Shown here: positions 1 through 5,716 of the stretch, in pieces
Numbering within the stretch: position 1 is the stretch's first letter
How the letters are laid out: each line of letters starts with the position of its first letter
Source of the DNA: a bacterium
GTDB taxonomy: Bacteria > Bdellovibrionota_C > UBA2361 > SZUA-149
DNA length: 5,716 nt
Assembly: GCA_003230795.1 (NCBI GenBank)
Contig: QIGM01000563.1
Span: 1 to 5,716, forward strand
Direction of reading: 5' to 3'
The notes under the pieces: model-generated
Seen by the model: the letters and a program-made list of their open reading frames with translations, nothing else
Told to the model about the DNA's origin: nothing
Database searches by the model: none
Position numbers and translations under genes: made by a program

Positions 1-737
1 TCTTCCTCAAGGCCGTCTGCACGTCCAGGTGGTTGACGGGCATGGCCAACAAGGTGGGCATATCCAATCGGAACTTCACACCAATCACTTGAACTCCAGC
101 CTTGACAGATCCAGTGGTAGCTATCGATTAAGTACGACAAAACTTTCTCGTCCGTCGACACGACAGAAAAAACATCATTCGCTTCCGTCGGCGTAGTCCA
201 AAGGTTACTTTCTCCACCATTGAGAACCTCTAATACGATGGTGATTCCATGTATCTCGGCAAAATCGCAGACGGCCGTCATGCATTCGACCACGTATCCG
301 TGAGCTTGAGCATGGATGGGCCATTCTTCTTCCTTCCACTCGTTCGTCTCCGGGGTAGTCTTGGTACTCGCCGTGTACTTCTGCCCCTGAATAGAGCCAA
401 TGATTATTTTCGCATGGCCGAGCTTTACCGCCAGCAAAATCATTTGCTTAATCAGTTCTACCGCTCGCTCGCGGTTTTCCTGGTTAGGATGAGAAAAGTA
501 AACTTTTTCAGCGTTAGGGGCGCCGCCGGTTCCGATTGCGCCAATTTCCAGTCCGCGTTCCCGGCATTTCTGCAAGAGAGCGTCCGGGTCTTCAATCTGG
601 TTTGCGTTTGAGATCAGCAAATCCAACAGATGAAGATTGTGTCTCACGGCAAATTCGATCGCGTCATCGATATCTACAGTGTTTTCCAAATCTAGCACGA
701 ACGGGCCATTTTTTATGGCCTTTACTAGGCACACCAT
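1..737 (-). CDS. Sugar phosphate isomerase/epimerase-like TIM-barrel protein, 3' end cut by window edge
   Basis: Reading the minus strand from the ATG at 737 gives 245 codons without a stop, so the C-terminus lies outside the window. The product resembles the xylose isomerase-like TIM-barrel superfamily (AP endonuclease 2 fold), whose members isomerise or epimerise sugars and sugar derivatives with a divalent metal. Visible landmarks, numbered from this ATG: a LGHAKIIIGSIQGQ strand at 106-119; Glu170 in IVLEVLN; Asp205 and His208 in LIDSYHW; His228 in YAHLVG followed by PPGR at 236-239. Glu, Asp and His at these places are the usual metal ligands; the last Glu would lie beyond the edge. Family members are usually about 260-290 residues, so roughly 20-40 are missing. 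The first beta strand (KLGVMVCLV) begins before this ATG, so 737 is probably not the true start; the frame is open back to 809. The substrate cannot be told. No cytoplasmic export signal is seen. Confidence 0.85.
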   Translation of the reverse strand, partial: MVCLVKAIKNGPFVLDLENTVDIDDAIEFAVRHNLHLLDLLISNANQIEDPDALLQKCRERGLEIGAIGTGGAPNAEKVYFSHPNQENRERAVELIKQMILLAVKLGHAKIIIGSIQGQKYTASTKTTPETNEWKEEEWPIHAQAHGYVVECMTAVCDFAEIHGITIVLEVLNGGESNLWTTPTEANDVFSVVSTDEKVLSYLIDSYHWICQGWSSSDWCEVPIGYAHLVGHARQPPGRADGLEE

Positions 738-1240
738 GACGCCTAGTTTGAGGGCAAGATTTTTCGGGGGTTGGGATCTTGTGGCACTACTAATTCCTTC
801 CAAAACGTTTCAGGATTTCACGGAACTATCGCAGCATAAAAAATATACTGGCCGTTTCATGTCACCGCCCCCAACGGGCAAAAACACAAAACAGCCAGCA
901 AAAACAATATAATGGGTCACATCCTGCGCTACCTGTCAGACAAACAGCGCAAGATGCCCAAAGCACTAATCCCGAAAAATGTTTTGAAATAGCAGATAGC
1001 CAGCAGGAGCTGGGCAAGAATAGTACTCTAACTACGTCACCATATGCTGATTAGCAAACCTGGACATAGGCTTACACAGCGGTGCTCGCGGAGAGCTTTG
1101 ATTCTGCTAGACGGCTCTGCAGGGACCTCTGTTCTCGAGATTGGGAATACTGCAAACGCTGCGGTAGCACAATTAGCTGTCTTTAATGAGACGGGAGACT
1201 TATTGCGTAAGCGATGGTAAAGCTCCTTGTCGGGGCCTGT
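738..1240. other. Intergenic region between the HipA-like gene and the isomerase
   Basis: About 450 nt separate the end of the HipA-like gene from the candidate GTG of the isomerase. I see no RNA gene, insertion sequence or convincing terminator here. Two modest inverted repeats exist: TGCGCT at 925-930 with AGCGCA at 946-951, and CCAGC at 1000-1004 with GCTGG at 1009-1013; neither is followed by a T run on either strand. A 58-codon plus-strand frame (1044-1220, starting MLISKPGH and ending GDLLRKRW) has no visible ribosome-binding site and is unrecognised. A 16-codon minus-strand frame (860-810, beginning MKRPVYFLCC) follows a G-rich stretch and ends just upstream of the isomerase ribosome-binding site. 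The isomerase promoter should lie here, but I could not pick a clear -35/-10 pair. Confidence 0.6.
785..801 (-). promoter_or_regulatory. Strong ribosome-binding site with GTG start, out of frame with the isomerase
   Basis: The minus strand reads GGAAGGA at 801-795, then 7 nt, then GTG at 787-785: a well-spaced Shine-Dalgarno and start. From this GTG the frame gives VPQDPNPRKILPSN and stops at 745-743. The isomerase frame is offset by one base. The two frames meet in the run CCCCCGAAAAA at 770-760; one extra base there would give a protein beginning MPQDPNPRKNLALKLGVMV, which supplies the complete first barrel strand. This suggests that the real start is this GTG, with a one-base loss by mutation or sequencing error in the homopolymer run. 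Ribosomal slippage is possible, but the codons are not a classic slippery heptamer. Confidence 0.5.
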
Positions 1241-2578
1241 TTACGACGGTAACCTGTCGAGGACTTTTTCGCTTTCTTTCAACACAGCACGATTCTCGGC
1301 TGCGATTTGTCGAAACTGTTGCGAGATCATTGGCTCATCGGCAACTTTTCCCCAGTAGTCTATTCCAGCTTTCCACACAGCACGCCACGTAGCAGCCTCT
1401 CTGGGATGCGGCGTCGGAACGACATAATTGAAATCAGTGATTTGTTCATTTCTAGGAGCGTATGCCATAGGCAACATGTCATAAATCGGAGTCAGCGAGT
1501 TGAGTTTCCCCTGCTCAAAGTAAAAAGATAGATTGCCGTGGTGCATATCAGTGTTGGCTATTATCTCACCAAAAGCTGCGCGCCAAATAACTTCTTCCAG
1601 ATCGGACGCTCCGAGTAGTTTTAGCTCAACCAAAGCGCGCACCGTCTTCTCCCAGCTCGAAAGGTCACCAACAAACTCAGCGTCCAAGGAGAACAACGAA
1701 ATAATGCCGCGCCTGCCGCCATTATTGAGGCGGTCAAAACGAGAAAGTTGAAGGAAAGTTCTATTTTCTGAGCGCACGACTTCGGTACGTGGCACGTTTT
1801 TCCCTAATTCCGCAAGTGATTGTAGGGCAAGATGCTCACAAACAAGCAGGTCTGAACGGCGTTGCCCGATTTCGTTTGAAATCGGAGGAGAAAATTTAAC
1901 TAAGAAGTTTTCAAGACCTCGAACGAGAAACTTCGGTTGCTCTCCGGCAGCAGATGATCCAGGTAAAGCGAGGTGAAGAACATCCTCAGCGATCTTTGAG
2001 TATGATAGCGCTCGGTCTTCACCAATCCCTATACTTTGTTCGAGATTAGATTCGAATACTGTTTTTTGAAAAGACTTATCACCCAAAACAAGATTTCCAA
2101 TAGTCTCACTACCAAATTCGCTTAGATAGCGTAGGCAGTGTTCATCACTCCAGTTACGAACATCTTTGGGGAATGCCAGTTCCGGATGGTGACGCGGTAT
2201 CAGTCGACCTAAAAATCCAGACGGACGCATATCGTTCAGAAAGAAAGGTAAACTATCGTAAAATCGTTCGAGCGATTTAATATCACTCGCAAAATAGAAA
2301 GAACTTGGATGAACCGGAAAGAGGTTACCTAGGAGCGTGCTATTCGCCGTTTCTCCTATTTCGTATACAGGGATCGGCACCTCAACGCTTTCTATCCTTC
2401 TTAGCAGAGCGTATTGCGTAGAGCGCGCTGCGCCCACTCGAAGAAGGTCGCTATCTGAACTTTGACTCAGCGCTCTAGAAAACTGAGGTTGGCTAATGTC
2501 GAGTGCGTTTGCCAGGGTAAGTGCCGTGGCTGGGCCCCGATGCATTAAATATCGCTTAATTTCCTGAACGATAGACAT
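1241..2578 (-). CDS. yjjJ: HipA-family serine/threonine kinase, YjjJ type, with fused N-terminal winged HTH
   Basis: This 445-residue protein matches the HipA kinase fold and is close in length and layout to E. coli YjjJ. Residues 1-60 form a winged helix-turn-helix (LTLANALDISQPQFSRALSQ), a likely DNA-binding domain. The kinase part follows: NDMRPSGFLGR at 115-125; a glycine/serine-rich ATP loop GSSAAGEQPKF at 207-217; Lys228 in FLVKFSPP; SRFDR at 279-283; the catalytic loop NTDMHHGNLSF at 342-352 with Asp344 and Asn349; and PIYDMLPMAY with metal-binding Asp367. All expected active-site residues are present, so it is probably active. Known HipA kinases slow growth by phosphorylating targets such as aminoacyl-tRNA synthetases; the target here is unknown. 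No small HipB-like antitoxin gene lies on either side, and the fused HTH may take over repression. The ATG at 2578 has an in-frame TAG four codons upstream, so the start cannot move upstream; it lacks a Shine-Dalgarno sequence and abuts a tandem repeat. Confidence 0.93.
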   Translation of the reverse strand: MSIVQEIKRYLMHRGPATALTLANALDISQPQFSRALSQSSDSDLLRVGAARSTQYALLRRIESVEVPIPVYEIGETANSTLLGNLFPVHPSSFYFASDIKSLERFYDSLPFFLNDMRPSGFLGRLIPRHHPELAFPKDVRNWSDEHCLRYLSEFGSETIGNLVLGDKSFQKTVFESNLEQSIGIGEDRALSYSKIAEDVLHLALPGSSAAGEQPKFLVRGLENFLVKFSPPISNEIGQRRSDLLVCEHLALQSLAELGKNVPRTEVVRSENRTFLQLSRFDRLNNGGRRGIISLFSLDAEFVGDLSSWEKTVRALVELKLLGASDLEEVIWRAAFGEIIANTDMHHGNLSFYFEQGKLNSLTPIYDMLPMAYAPRNEQITDFNYVVPTPHPREAATWRAVWKAGIDYWGKVADEPMISQQFRQIAAENRAVLKESEKVLDRLPS

Positions 2579-2602
2579 GCATAGATACTAGCATAGATAC
2601 TA
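2579..2602. repeat. Perfect tandem 12-bp repeat touching the HipA-like start codon
   Basis: GCATAGATACTA occurs twice in tandem on the plus strand (2579-2590 and 2591-2602) without a mismatch. On the coding strand it reads TAGTATCTATGC twice and then ATG, so the repeats occupy the place where a Shine-Dalgarno sequence would be expected and none is present. A protein bound here would block transcription start or translation of the kinase gene. The natural candidate is the winged helix-turn-helix of the kinase itself; this is inference. Confidence 0.9.
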
Positions 2603-2619
2603 AGGCACTTAAATGTAAA
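2590..2619 (-). promoter_or_regulatory. Candidate promoter for the HipA-like gene
   Basis: The minus strand has TTTACA at 2619-2614 and, after 18 nt, TATGCT at 2595-2590, a fair sigma-70 pair. Transcription would begin only a few bases before the ATG at 2578, giving an almost leaderless messenger, consistent with the absence of a ribosome-binding site. An alternative -10, TATTAT at 2637-2632, would give a leader of about 45 nt but has a poor -35 (TACGCA). The TATGCT lies inside the tandem repeat, so a repeat-binding protein would cover it. Confidence 0.35.
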
Positions 2620-2654
2620 ATTTACTTAGTGATAATAGTTAGTTACATGGTATT

Positions 2655-2670
2655 TGCGTAGATTTACGCA
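2655..2670. promoter_or_regulatory. Operator-like palindrome upstream of the HipA-like gene
   Basis: TGCGTA-GATT-TACGCA is a perfect inverted repeat with 6-bp arms and a 4-bp centre. Two weaker palindromes lie nearby: GTAAA-A-TTTAC at 2615-2625 and ATCTC-6 nt-GAGAT at 2677-2692. The first overlaps the position a -35 element would take for the TATTAT hexamer at 2637-2632 (minus strand). Such symmetry suits a dimeric regulator. Confidence 0.45.
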
Positions 2671-2679
2671 TAGATAATC
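2656..2679. repeat. Second, diverged tandem copy of the 12-bp repeat
   Basis: GCGTAGATTTAC (2656-2667) is followed directly by GCATAGATAATC (2668-2679). Both resemble the perfect unit GCATAGATACTA at 2579-2602; the second copy keeps its first nine bases. The two pairs thus have the same unit length and orientation, with their first bases 77 bp apart. This arrangement fits paired operator sites upstream of the kinase gene, though the copies are imperfect. Confidence 0.6.
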
Positions 2680-2735
2680 TCATGCAAGAGATCACACCCC
2701 GTAGGCAACTCTAGCGCAGAAAGCTCTTCGAATTG

Positions 2736-4631
2736 TTACTGGGCATGGATCTCAAGCCACAAGAGCAACACTAGTACCGCCCAGAGAAAATACCCTGCAT
2801 CAACCTTCCGTTGCTGATGATCCTCAAGCAGCTCCACTAATGGAGCGGAGAGGAGCATTCCTTCGCTAAGTTCTTCCGACCTCGCAAACGTCTCTCTCGC
2901 ATACTCAGCAAGCTCTCCACGAAACCATTGCGGGACCGGAGCGTTAAACCCTTGCTTAGGCCCCTCCAAGACTCGCGCCGACACGATGTCTTTCGCGATA
3001 TGTCTCAGTATTCGTTTTCCGGTCTTACCTTTCCTCAGAAACTCATCCGGCATGCCCGCACTCGCTTCAACAATTCGGTAGTCGAGAAACGGAGAGCGCA
3101 CCTCAAGGCCATGCGCCATGCTGCTAAGGTCAACTTTGGGAAGGATGTCACCAGAAAGCCAAGTATGAAAATCAATCGCACGAGCTGCTGCGAATTTTGG
3201 CAGCGCTTTTAGTTTACCCGATAGAGCGAGAAAGCTCTTGCCGGAAATTAACTCATCACTTCCCTCAAAACACTCGGCGCTCAACACTGCGCGTAGTCTC
3301 TTCGATTCAAGCATAGCTCGCCACATATAGTGTCGGCCAGGAAATGGGTAAATAAGCGCACGCCGAAAAGCAGCGAGTCGATATTCAAATCCCATTTTTT
3401 TATCACTCACGCCAAGGAGTCTACCTACGGCGCGGAGGAAGATACGACTTAGAGGATTATTTATTAGCAAGTTTTCTGACAACTTCGTGGCATAGTACGT
3501 ATCGTAGCCAGCAAATAATTCATCTGCGCCATCTCCGCTCAGCACAACTGCGACTTTCTTTTTTGCCTCCTTACACAACCAATGCATCGGGAAGTAGGAG
3601 CTATCGCCCAGCGGTGTGCCCATGCCCGATACCATCTCCTGGACCGCTTCTTTGGTAGGCTGTGGGCAAAGCACAGAATGTAAATCAAGTCCCAGTTCTT
3701 CCGCGGAACGCTTCGCTTCTGGAAGTTCTGAATACTCGGATTCAGCAAACGAGCAGCAAAAAGCATGAATCTGATCCTTCTTATGCTTCCGCACGAGAGA
3801 GCTAATCAGCGCCGAGTCTAGACCTCCACTGAGGAACAAACCTAGCGGTCGATCACTTAGAAGCCGTGTGCGCACAGCTTCGTCTAGCAAATCACCTAAG
3901 CGCTCGCTCTCCTCCTCAAAGGAAACGTTCTTGGCCTTCGGCAAAGGGAACTCCCAATAACGCTCAAAACCAATCTCCCCTACGCCCTCATTCGCCAGAG
4001 AAATGCTTAACATCTCTCCCGGTAACACTTGCTCTATATCTTGAAAAATTGAACGTGAGAAGGAAACGTAACCAGTCGTAAAGTATTCTCGAATGGCTGA
4101 GGGACAGAGTTTCGCATCCACTACCACCGAACGAACAGCGCTTAGCGTAGAGCCAAAGACAAAGCGGTTTTCTTTTTGCGTATAGAAGAGCGGCTTTTTC
4201 CCTACCCTGTCTCTTGCAAGCACCAGCTTCTGCTCAGACTTGTCATAGATTGCAATCGCGAACATTCCGTTCAGGCGCTCAAAGACACTGCTTCCCCAAT
4301 GATGATAGCCGTTGAGAATGACTTCCGTATCGGAGCTACCGCTCAGGGTATAGCCCGCAGCGGTCAGTTCTGCTGCAAGCTCTGGAAAATTGTAGATTTC
4401 GCCGTTAAAAACGAGCACGAGCGATTCGTCAAAGCCGCGCATTGGCTGAGCGGCGCGATCGCTCAGATCGAGAATTTTTAGTCGAGTGTGTCCAAGCGAG
4501 ATTCCTTCACAATCGAAGACACCCCGTGCGTCTGGTCCTCGAGGGTCCAGAAGAGAGACCATCCCCTCAAGCTGCGAACGTCGCTGCTCCGCGCTGAGGG
4601 TAAAATCAATAATTCCAGCGATTCCGCACAT
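2736..4631 (-). CDS. asnB: Asparagine synthetase, glutamine-hydrolysing (class II)
   Basis: This 631-residue cytoplasmic enzyme would make asparagine from aspartate, glutamine and ATP. The N-terminal glutaminase domain begins MCGIAGI: Cys2 becomes the nucleophile after Met removal, which fixes the start at 4631. It also has GHTRLKI (Arg50), FNGEIYN (75-81) and SDTE (100-103) for glutamine binding. The synthetase domain has the ATP pyrophosphatase loop LSGGLDS at 267-273, SGDGADELFAGY at 365-376, a SSMAHGLEVRSPFLD stretch at 503-517 and GPKQGFNAP at 557-565. It ends in a hydrophobic stretch (WAVLVLLLWLEI), common in this family. All key residues are present and the length is typical of the longer AsnB forms. 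Relatives of this type also occur in surface polysaccharide or peptide amidation clusters, but no such neighbours are seen, so asparagine synthesis is the simplest reading. The ribosome-binding site is weak: AAGG only two bases before ATG. The gene follows rpsA after a 143-nt gap containing a large hairpin; no terminator was found after its stop. Confidence 0.95.
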   Translation of the reverse strand: MCGIAGIIDFTLSAEQRRSQLEGMVSLLDPRGPDARGVFDCEGISLGHTRLKILDLSDRAAQPMRGFDESLVLVFNGEIYNFPELAAELTAAGYTLSGSSDTEVILNGYHHWGSSVFERLNGMFAIAIYDKSEQKLVLARDRVGKKPLFYTQKENRFVFGSTLSAVRSVVVDAKLCPSAIREYFTTGYVSFSRSIFQDIEQVLPGEMLSISLANEGVGEIGFERYWEFPLPKAKNVSFEEESERLGDLLDEAVRTRLLSDRPLGLFLSGGLDSALISSLVRKHKKDQIHAFCCSFAESEYSELPEAKRSAEELGLDLHSVLCPQPTKEAVQEMVSGMGTPLGDSSYFPMHWLCKEAKKKVAVVLSGDGADELFAGYDTYYATKLSENLLINNPLSRIFLRAVGRLLGVSDKKMGFEYRLAAFRRALIYPFPGRHYMWRAMLESKRLRAVLSAECFEGSDELISGKSFLALSGKLKALPKFAAARAIDFHTWLSGDILPKVDLSSMAHGLEVRSPFLDYRIVEASAGMPDEFLRKGKTGKRILRHIAKDIVSARVLEGPKQGFNAPVPQWFRGELAEYARETFARSEELSEGMLLSAPLVELLEDHQQRKVDAGYFLWAVLVLLLWLEIHAQ

Positions 4632-4658
4632 AGCCTTATTCAGAGAAGAGAAAAGCCC

Positions 4659-4721
4659 AAAGGGCGGCTGAAGAAAATCGCGCCGACATCCTTATCGTTG
4701 CGATTTTCTCAGCCGCCTTTT
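4659..4721 (-). terminator. Long hairpin between rpsA and asnB, probable rpsA terminator
   Basis: GGCGGCTGA plus GAAAATCGC (4663-4681, one bulged A at 4672) pairs with GCGATTTTC plus TCAGCCGCC (4700-4717). The stem is extended by AAAG at 4659-4662 pairing with TTTT at 4718-4721, including one G-T pair. That makes about 22 base pairs around an 18-nt loop (4682-4699). On the minus strand the stem is followed by CTTTGGGCTTTTC, an interrupted T run; on the plus strand it ends in TTTT. Placement just after rpsA suggests intrinsic termination, probably partial because asnB begins about 28 nt further on. Confidence 0.75.
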
Positions 4722-4740
4722 GACGGAGGTTTAGAGAAAA

Positions 4741-4789
4741 CTACTCTGAGTCTTCCCCCTTACCATGGAGGAACCTACTCTGAGTCTTC
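4741..4789 (-). repeat. 15-bp direct duplication of the rpsA 3' end
   Basis: GAAGACTCAGAGTAG, the last codons of rpsA with its stop (4789-4775 on the minus strand), is repeated exactly at 4755-4741 just downstream. The copies are separated by 19 nt. The second copy lies outside the gene and is presumably a short local duplication; no mobile element is associated. Confidence 0.85.
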
Positions 4790-5716
4790 TTCACTACCAC
4801 CAAGCTGCTGCTGCAGGAGGTCTCCGAAAGTAACCGCACTGCCTGATTCTTCCAGGTACTGTGCGTATTCTTCGTTCTTCTTGCGCTTGCCGCCTTTCAT
4901 GCTCAAGCTAATGCGACGCTCTGTGCGGTCGACATTGATTACTTCAGCTTCTACTTCTTCAGACGTCTTGAATCTGTCCTTGAGGTTTTCACCGCGCTGT
5001 AGACCAAGCTGGGAAACGTGAATCAGTCCCTCAACTCCTTCTTCTAGCTCCATGAATACTCCAAAGTCAGTGATGCTGGTGACAGTACCCTTCACCTTCG
5101 AACCTGTTGGGTATCTATGCGGCACTGACTCCCAAACATCTGGAGTAAGCTGCTTGATACCAAGGCTGAGTCGCTCGTTTTCAGGGTCGATTTCGAGAAC
5201 CTGAGCTTCAACCTCGTCGCCCTTCTTGTAGAGGTCCTTGATTTCCTTTGGATCCTTAATCTTCTTGATCCATGAGAAATCAGAGACGTGCACAAGGCCG
5301 TCAATATCTTCCTTCACGTTTACAAAGATTCCAAAGTCAGTGACCGAGCGAACCTTACCGGCAATCTTCGCTCCCACTGGGAATTCAGTGGCAAGCTCTT
5401 CCCATGGGTTCGGAGTAAGCTGCTTAAGTCCTAGACTAATTCGCTGACTCTCTGCGCTTACTTCAAGCACAATAGCTTCAACTTCTTGTCCTACAGTAAG
5501 CACCTTAGAAGGATGATGAATTTTTCTCGTCCAGCTCATTTCTGAAACGTGGATAAGACCTTCAATTCCTTCGTCCAAGCGAACAAATGCACCGTAGTCG
5601 GTGAGGCTAACAACTTTCCCTGTAATGGTTGCGCTTGTTGTGTACTTCGCTTCAACCTTCTCCCACGGATTATCGTGTAGCTGCTTCATTCCCAAGCTGA
5701 CTCGCTCGTTCTCTTG
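4775..5716 (-). CDS. rpsA: 30S ribosomal protein S1, C-terminal 313 residues (5' end cut by window edge)
   Basis: The frame is open to the window edge, starting in mid-protein with QENERVSLGMKQL, the end of an earlier S1 domain. S1 binds mRNA on the small ribosomal subunit and helps start translation of messengers with weak ribosome-binding sites. Three full OB-fold S1 domains follow, at about 27-97, 114-187 and 204-273 of the visible part. Each has the core pattern G-KV-S-TDYGAFV...GLIHVS and ends in RISLG-KQL or RISLSMK. Linkers are of the LTPNPWEEL type. The tail has a basic GGKRKK stretch, then GDLLQQQL and an acidic EEDSE end, as in proteobacterial S1. Full-length S1 of this kind is about 550-600 residues, so roughly the first 250 are missing. 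Earlier TTG or ATG codons near 5695 are internal. A hairpin follows the stop, and asnB lies downstream. Confidence 0.97.
   Translation of the reverse strand, partial: QENERVSLGMKQLHDNPWEKVEAKYTTSATITGKVVSLTDYGAFVRLDEGIEGLIHVSEMSWTRKIHHPSKVLTVGQEVEAIVLEVSAESQRISLGLKQLTPNPWEELATEFPVGAKIAGKVRSVTDFGIFVNVKEDIDGLVHVSDFSWIKKIKDPKEIKDLYKKGDEVEAQVLEIDPENERLSLGIKQLTPDVWESVPHRYPTGSKVKGTVTSITDFGVFMELEEGVEGLIHVSQLGLQRGENLKDRFKTSEEVEAEVINVDRTERRISLSMKGGKRKKNEEYAQYLEESGSAVTFGDLLQQQLGGSEEDSE

Noticed and set aside
249..912. Plus-strand open frames of 120, 67 and 91 codons
   Set aside because: They lie mostly antisense to the minus-strand isomerase frame, which has clear family motifs; their translations show no recognisable domain.
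925..1013. Two small inverted repeats as terminators of the HipA-like gene
   Set aside because: Stems are only 5-6 bp, no T run follows on either strand, and they lie over 200 nt from the stop codon.
1186..1751. Plus-strand frames of 68-74 codons over the HipA-like gene
   Set aside because: They are antisense shadows of a strongly supported kinase gene and have no recognisable product.
2579..2679. CRISPR-like or plasmid-iteron reading of the 12-bp repeats
   Set aside because: The units are too short and tandem without spacers, there are only two pairs, and no cas or replication gene is near.
2928..4481. Several frames of 70-100 codons within asnB on both strands
   Set aside because: asnB covers the whole span with intact motifs, so these are other-frame shadows.
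4488..5021. A 177-codon plus-strand frame
   Set aside because: It is antisense to the start of asnB, the hairpin and the end of rpsA; its serine-rich low-complexity translation is what reversed rpsA codons give.
5687..5695. TTG at 5695 or ATG at 5689 as the start of the S1 protein
   Set aside because: The frame continues unbroken to the window edge with S1-domain sequence (NERVSLGMKQL), so these codons are internal.
5061..5700. Repeated short DNA strings within rpsA (such as CCAAAGTCAGTGA and GGAGTAAGCTGCTT)
   Set aside because: They fall at equivalent places of successive S1 domains and reflect the domain duplication of the protein, not a separate repeat element.

Overview
The window looks like chromosomal DNA of a Gram-negative bacterium. 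All four recognisable genes lie on the minus strand. The best taxonomic clue is the C-terminal half of ribosomal protein S1 at the right edge. Its repeated S1 domains, linkers of the KQLTPNPW type and acidic tail after a GDLL motif resemble proteobacterial, perhaps deltaproteobacterial-type, S1. That placement is an impression from the protein sequence, not a phylogeny.

In transcription order (right to left): (1) 5716-4775 is the 3' part of rpsA, cut by the window edge. (2) 4774-4632 is a short gap with a 15-bp duplication of the last rpsA codons and a long GC-rich hairpin, probably the rpsA terminator. (3) 4631-2736 is a complete class II (glutamine-hydrolysing) asparagine synthetase, starting only about 28 nt after the hairpin. 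(4) 2735-2579 is an AT-rich control region with two tandem pairs of a 12-bp repeat and several short palindromes, one repeat pair abutting the next start codon. (5) 2578-1241 is a complete HipA-fold kinase of the YjjJ type, with a winged helix-turn-helix fused to the N-terminus and no HipB gene beside it. (6) 1240-738 holds no convincing complete gene. (7) 737-1 is a sugar phosphate isomerase/epimerase-like TIM barrel, cut by the left edge. Its beginning looks displaced: a good ribosome-binding site and GTG lie upstream but one base out of frame.

The genes do not form one obvious pathway. rpsA is a housekeeping gene; asnB may be partly read from it or have its own promoter in or near the hairpin; the HipA-like kinase looks like an independently controlled stand-alone unit; the isomerase is a separate transcription unit. 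I see no CRISPR array, rRNA, tRNA, transposase or integrase. The most distinctive features are the repeat-rich region in front of the HipA-like kinase and the disrupted-looking start of the isomerase gene.
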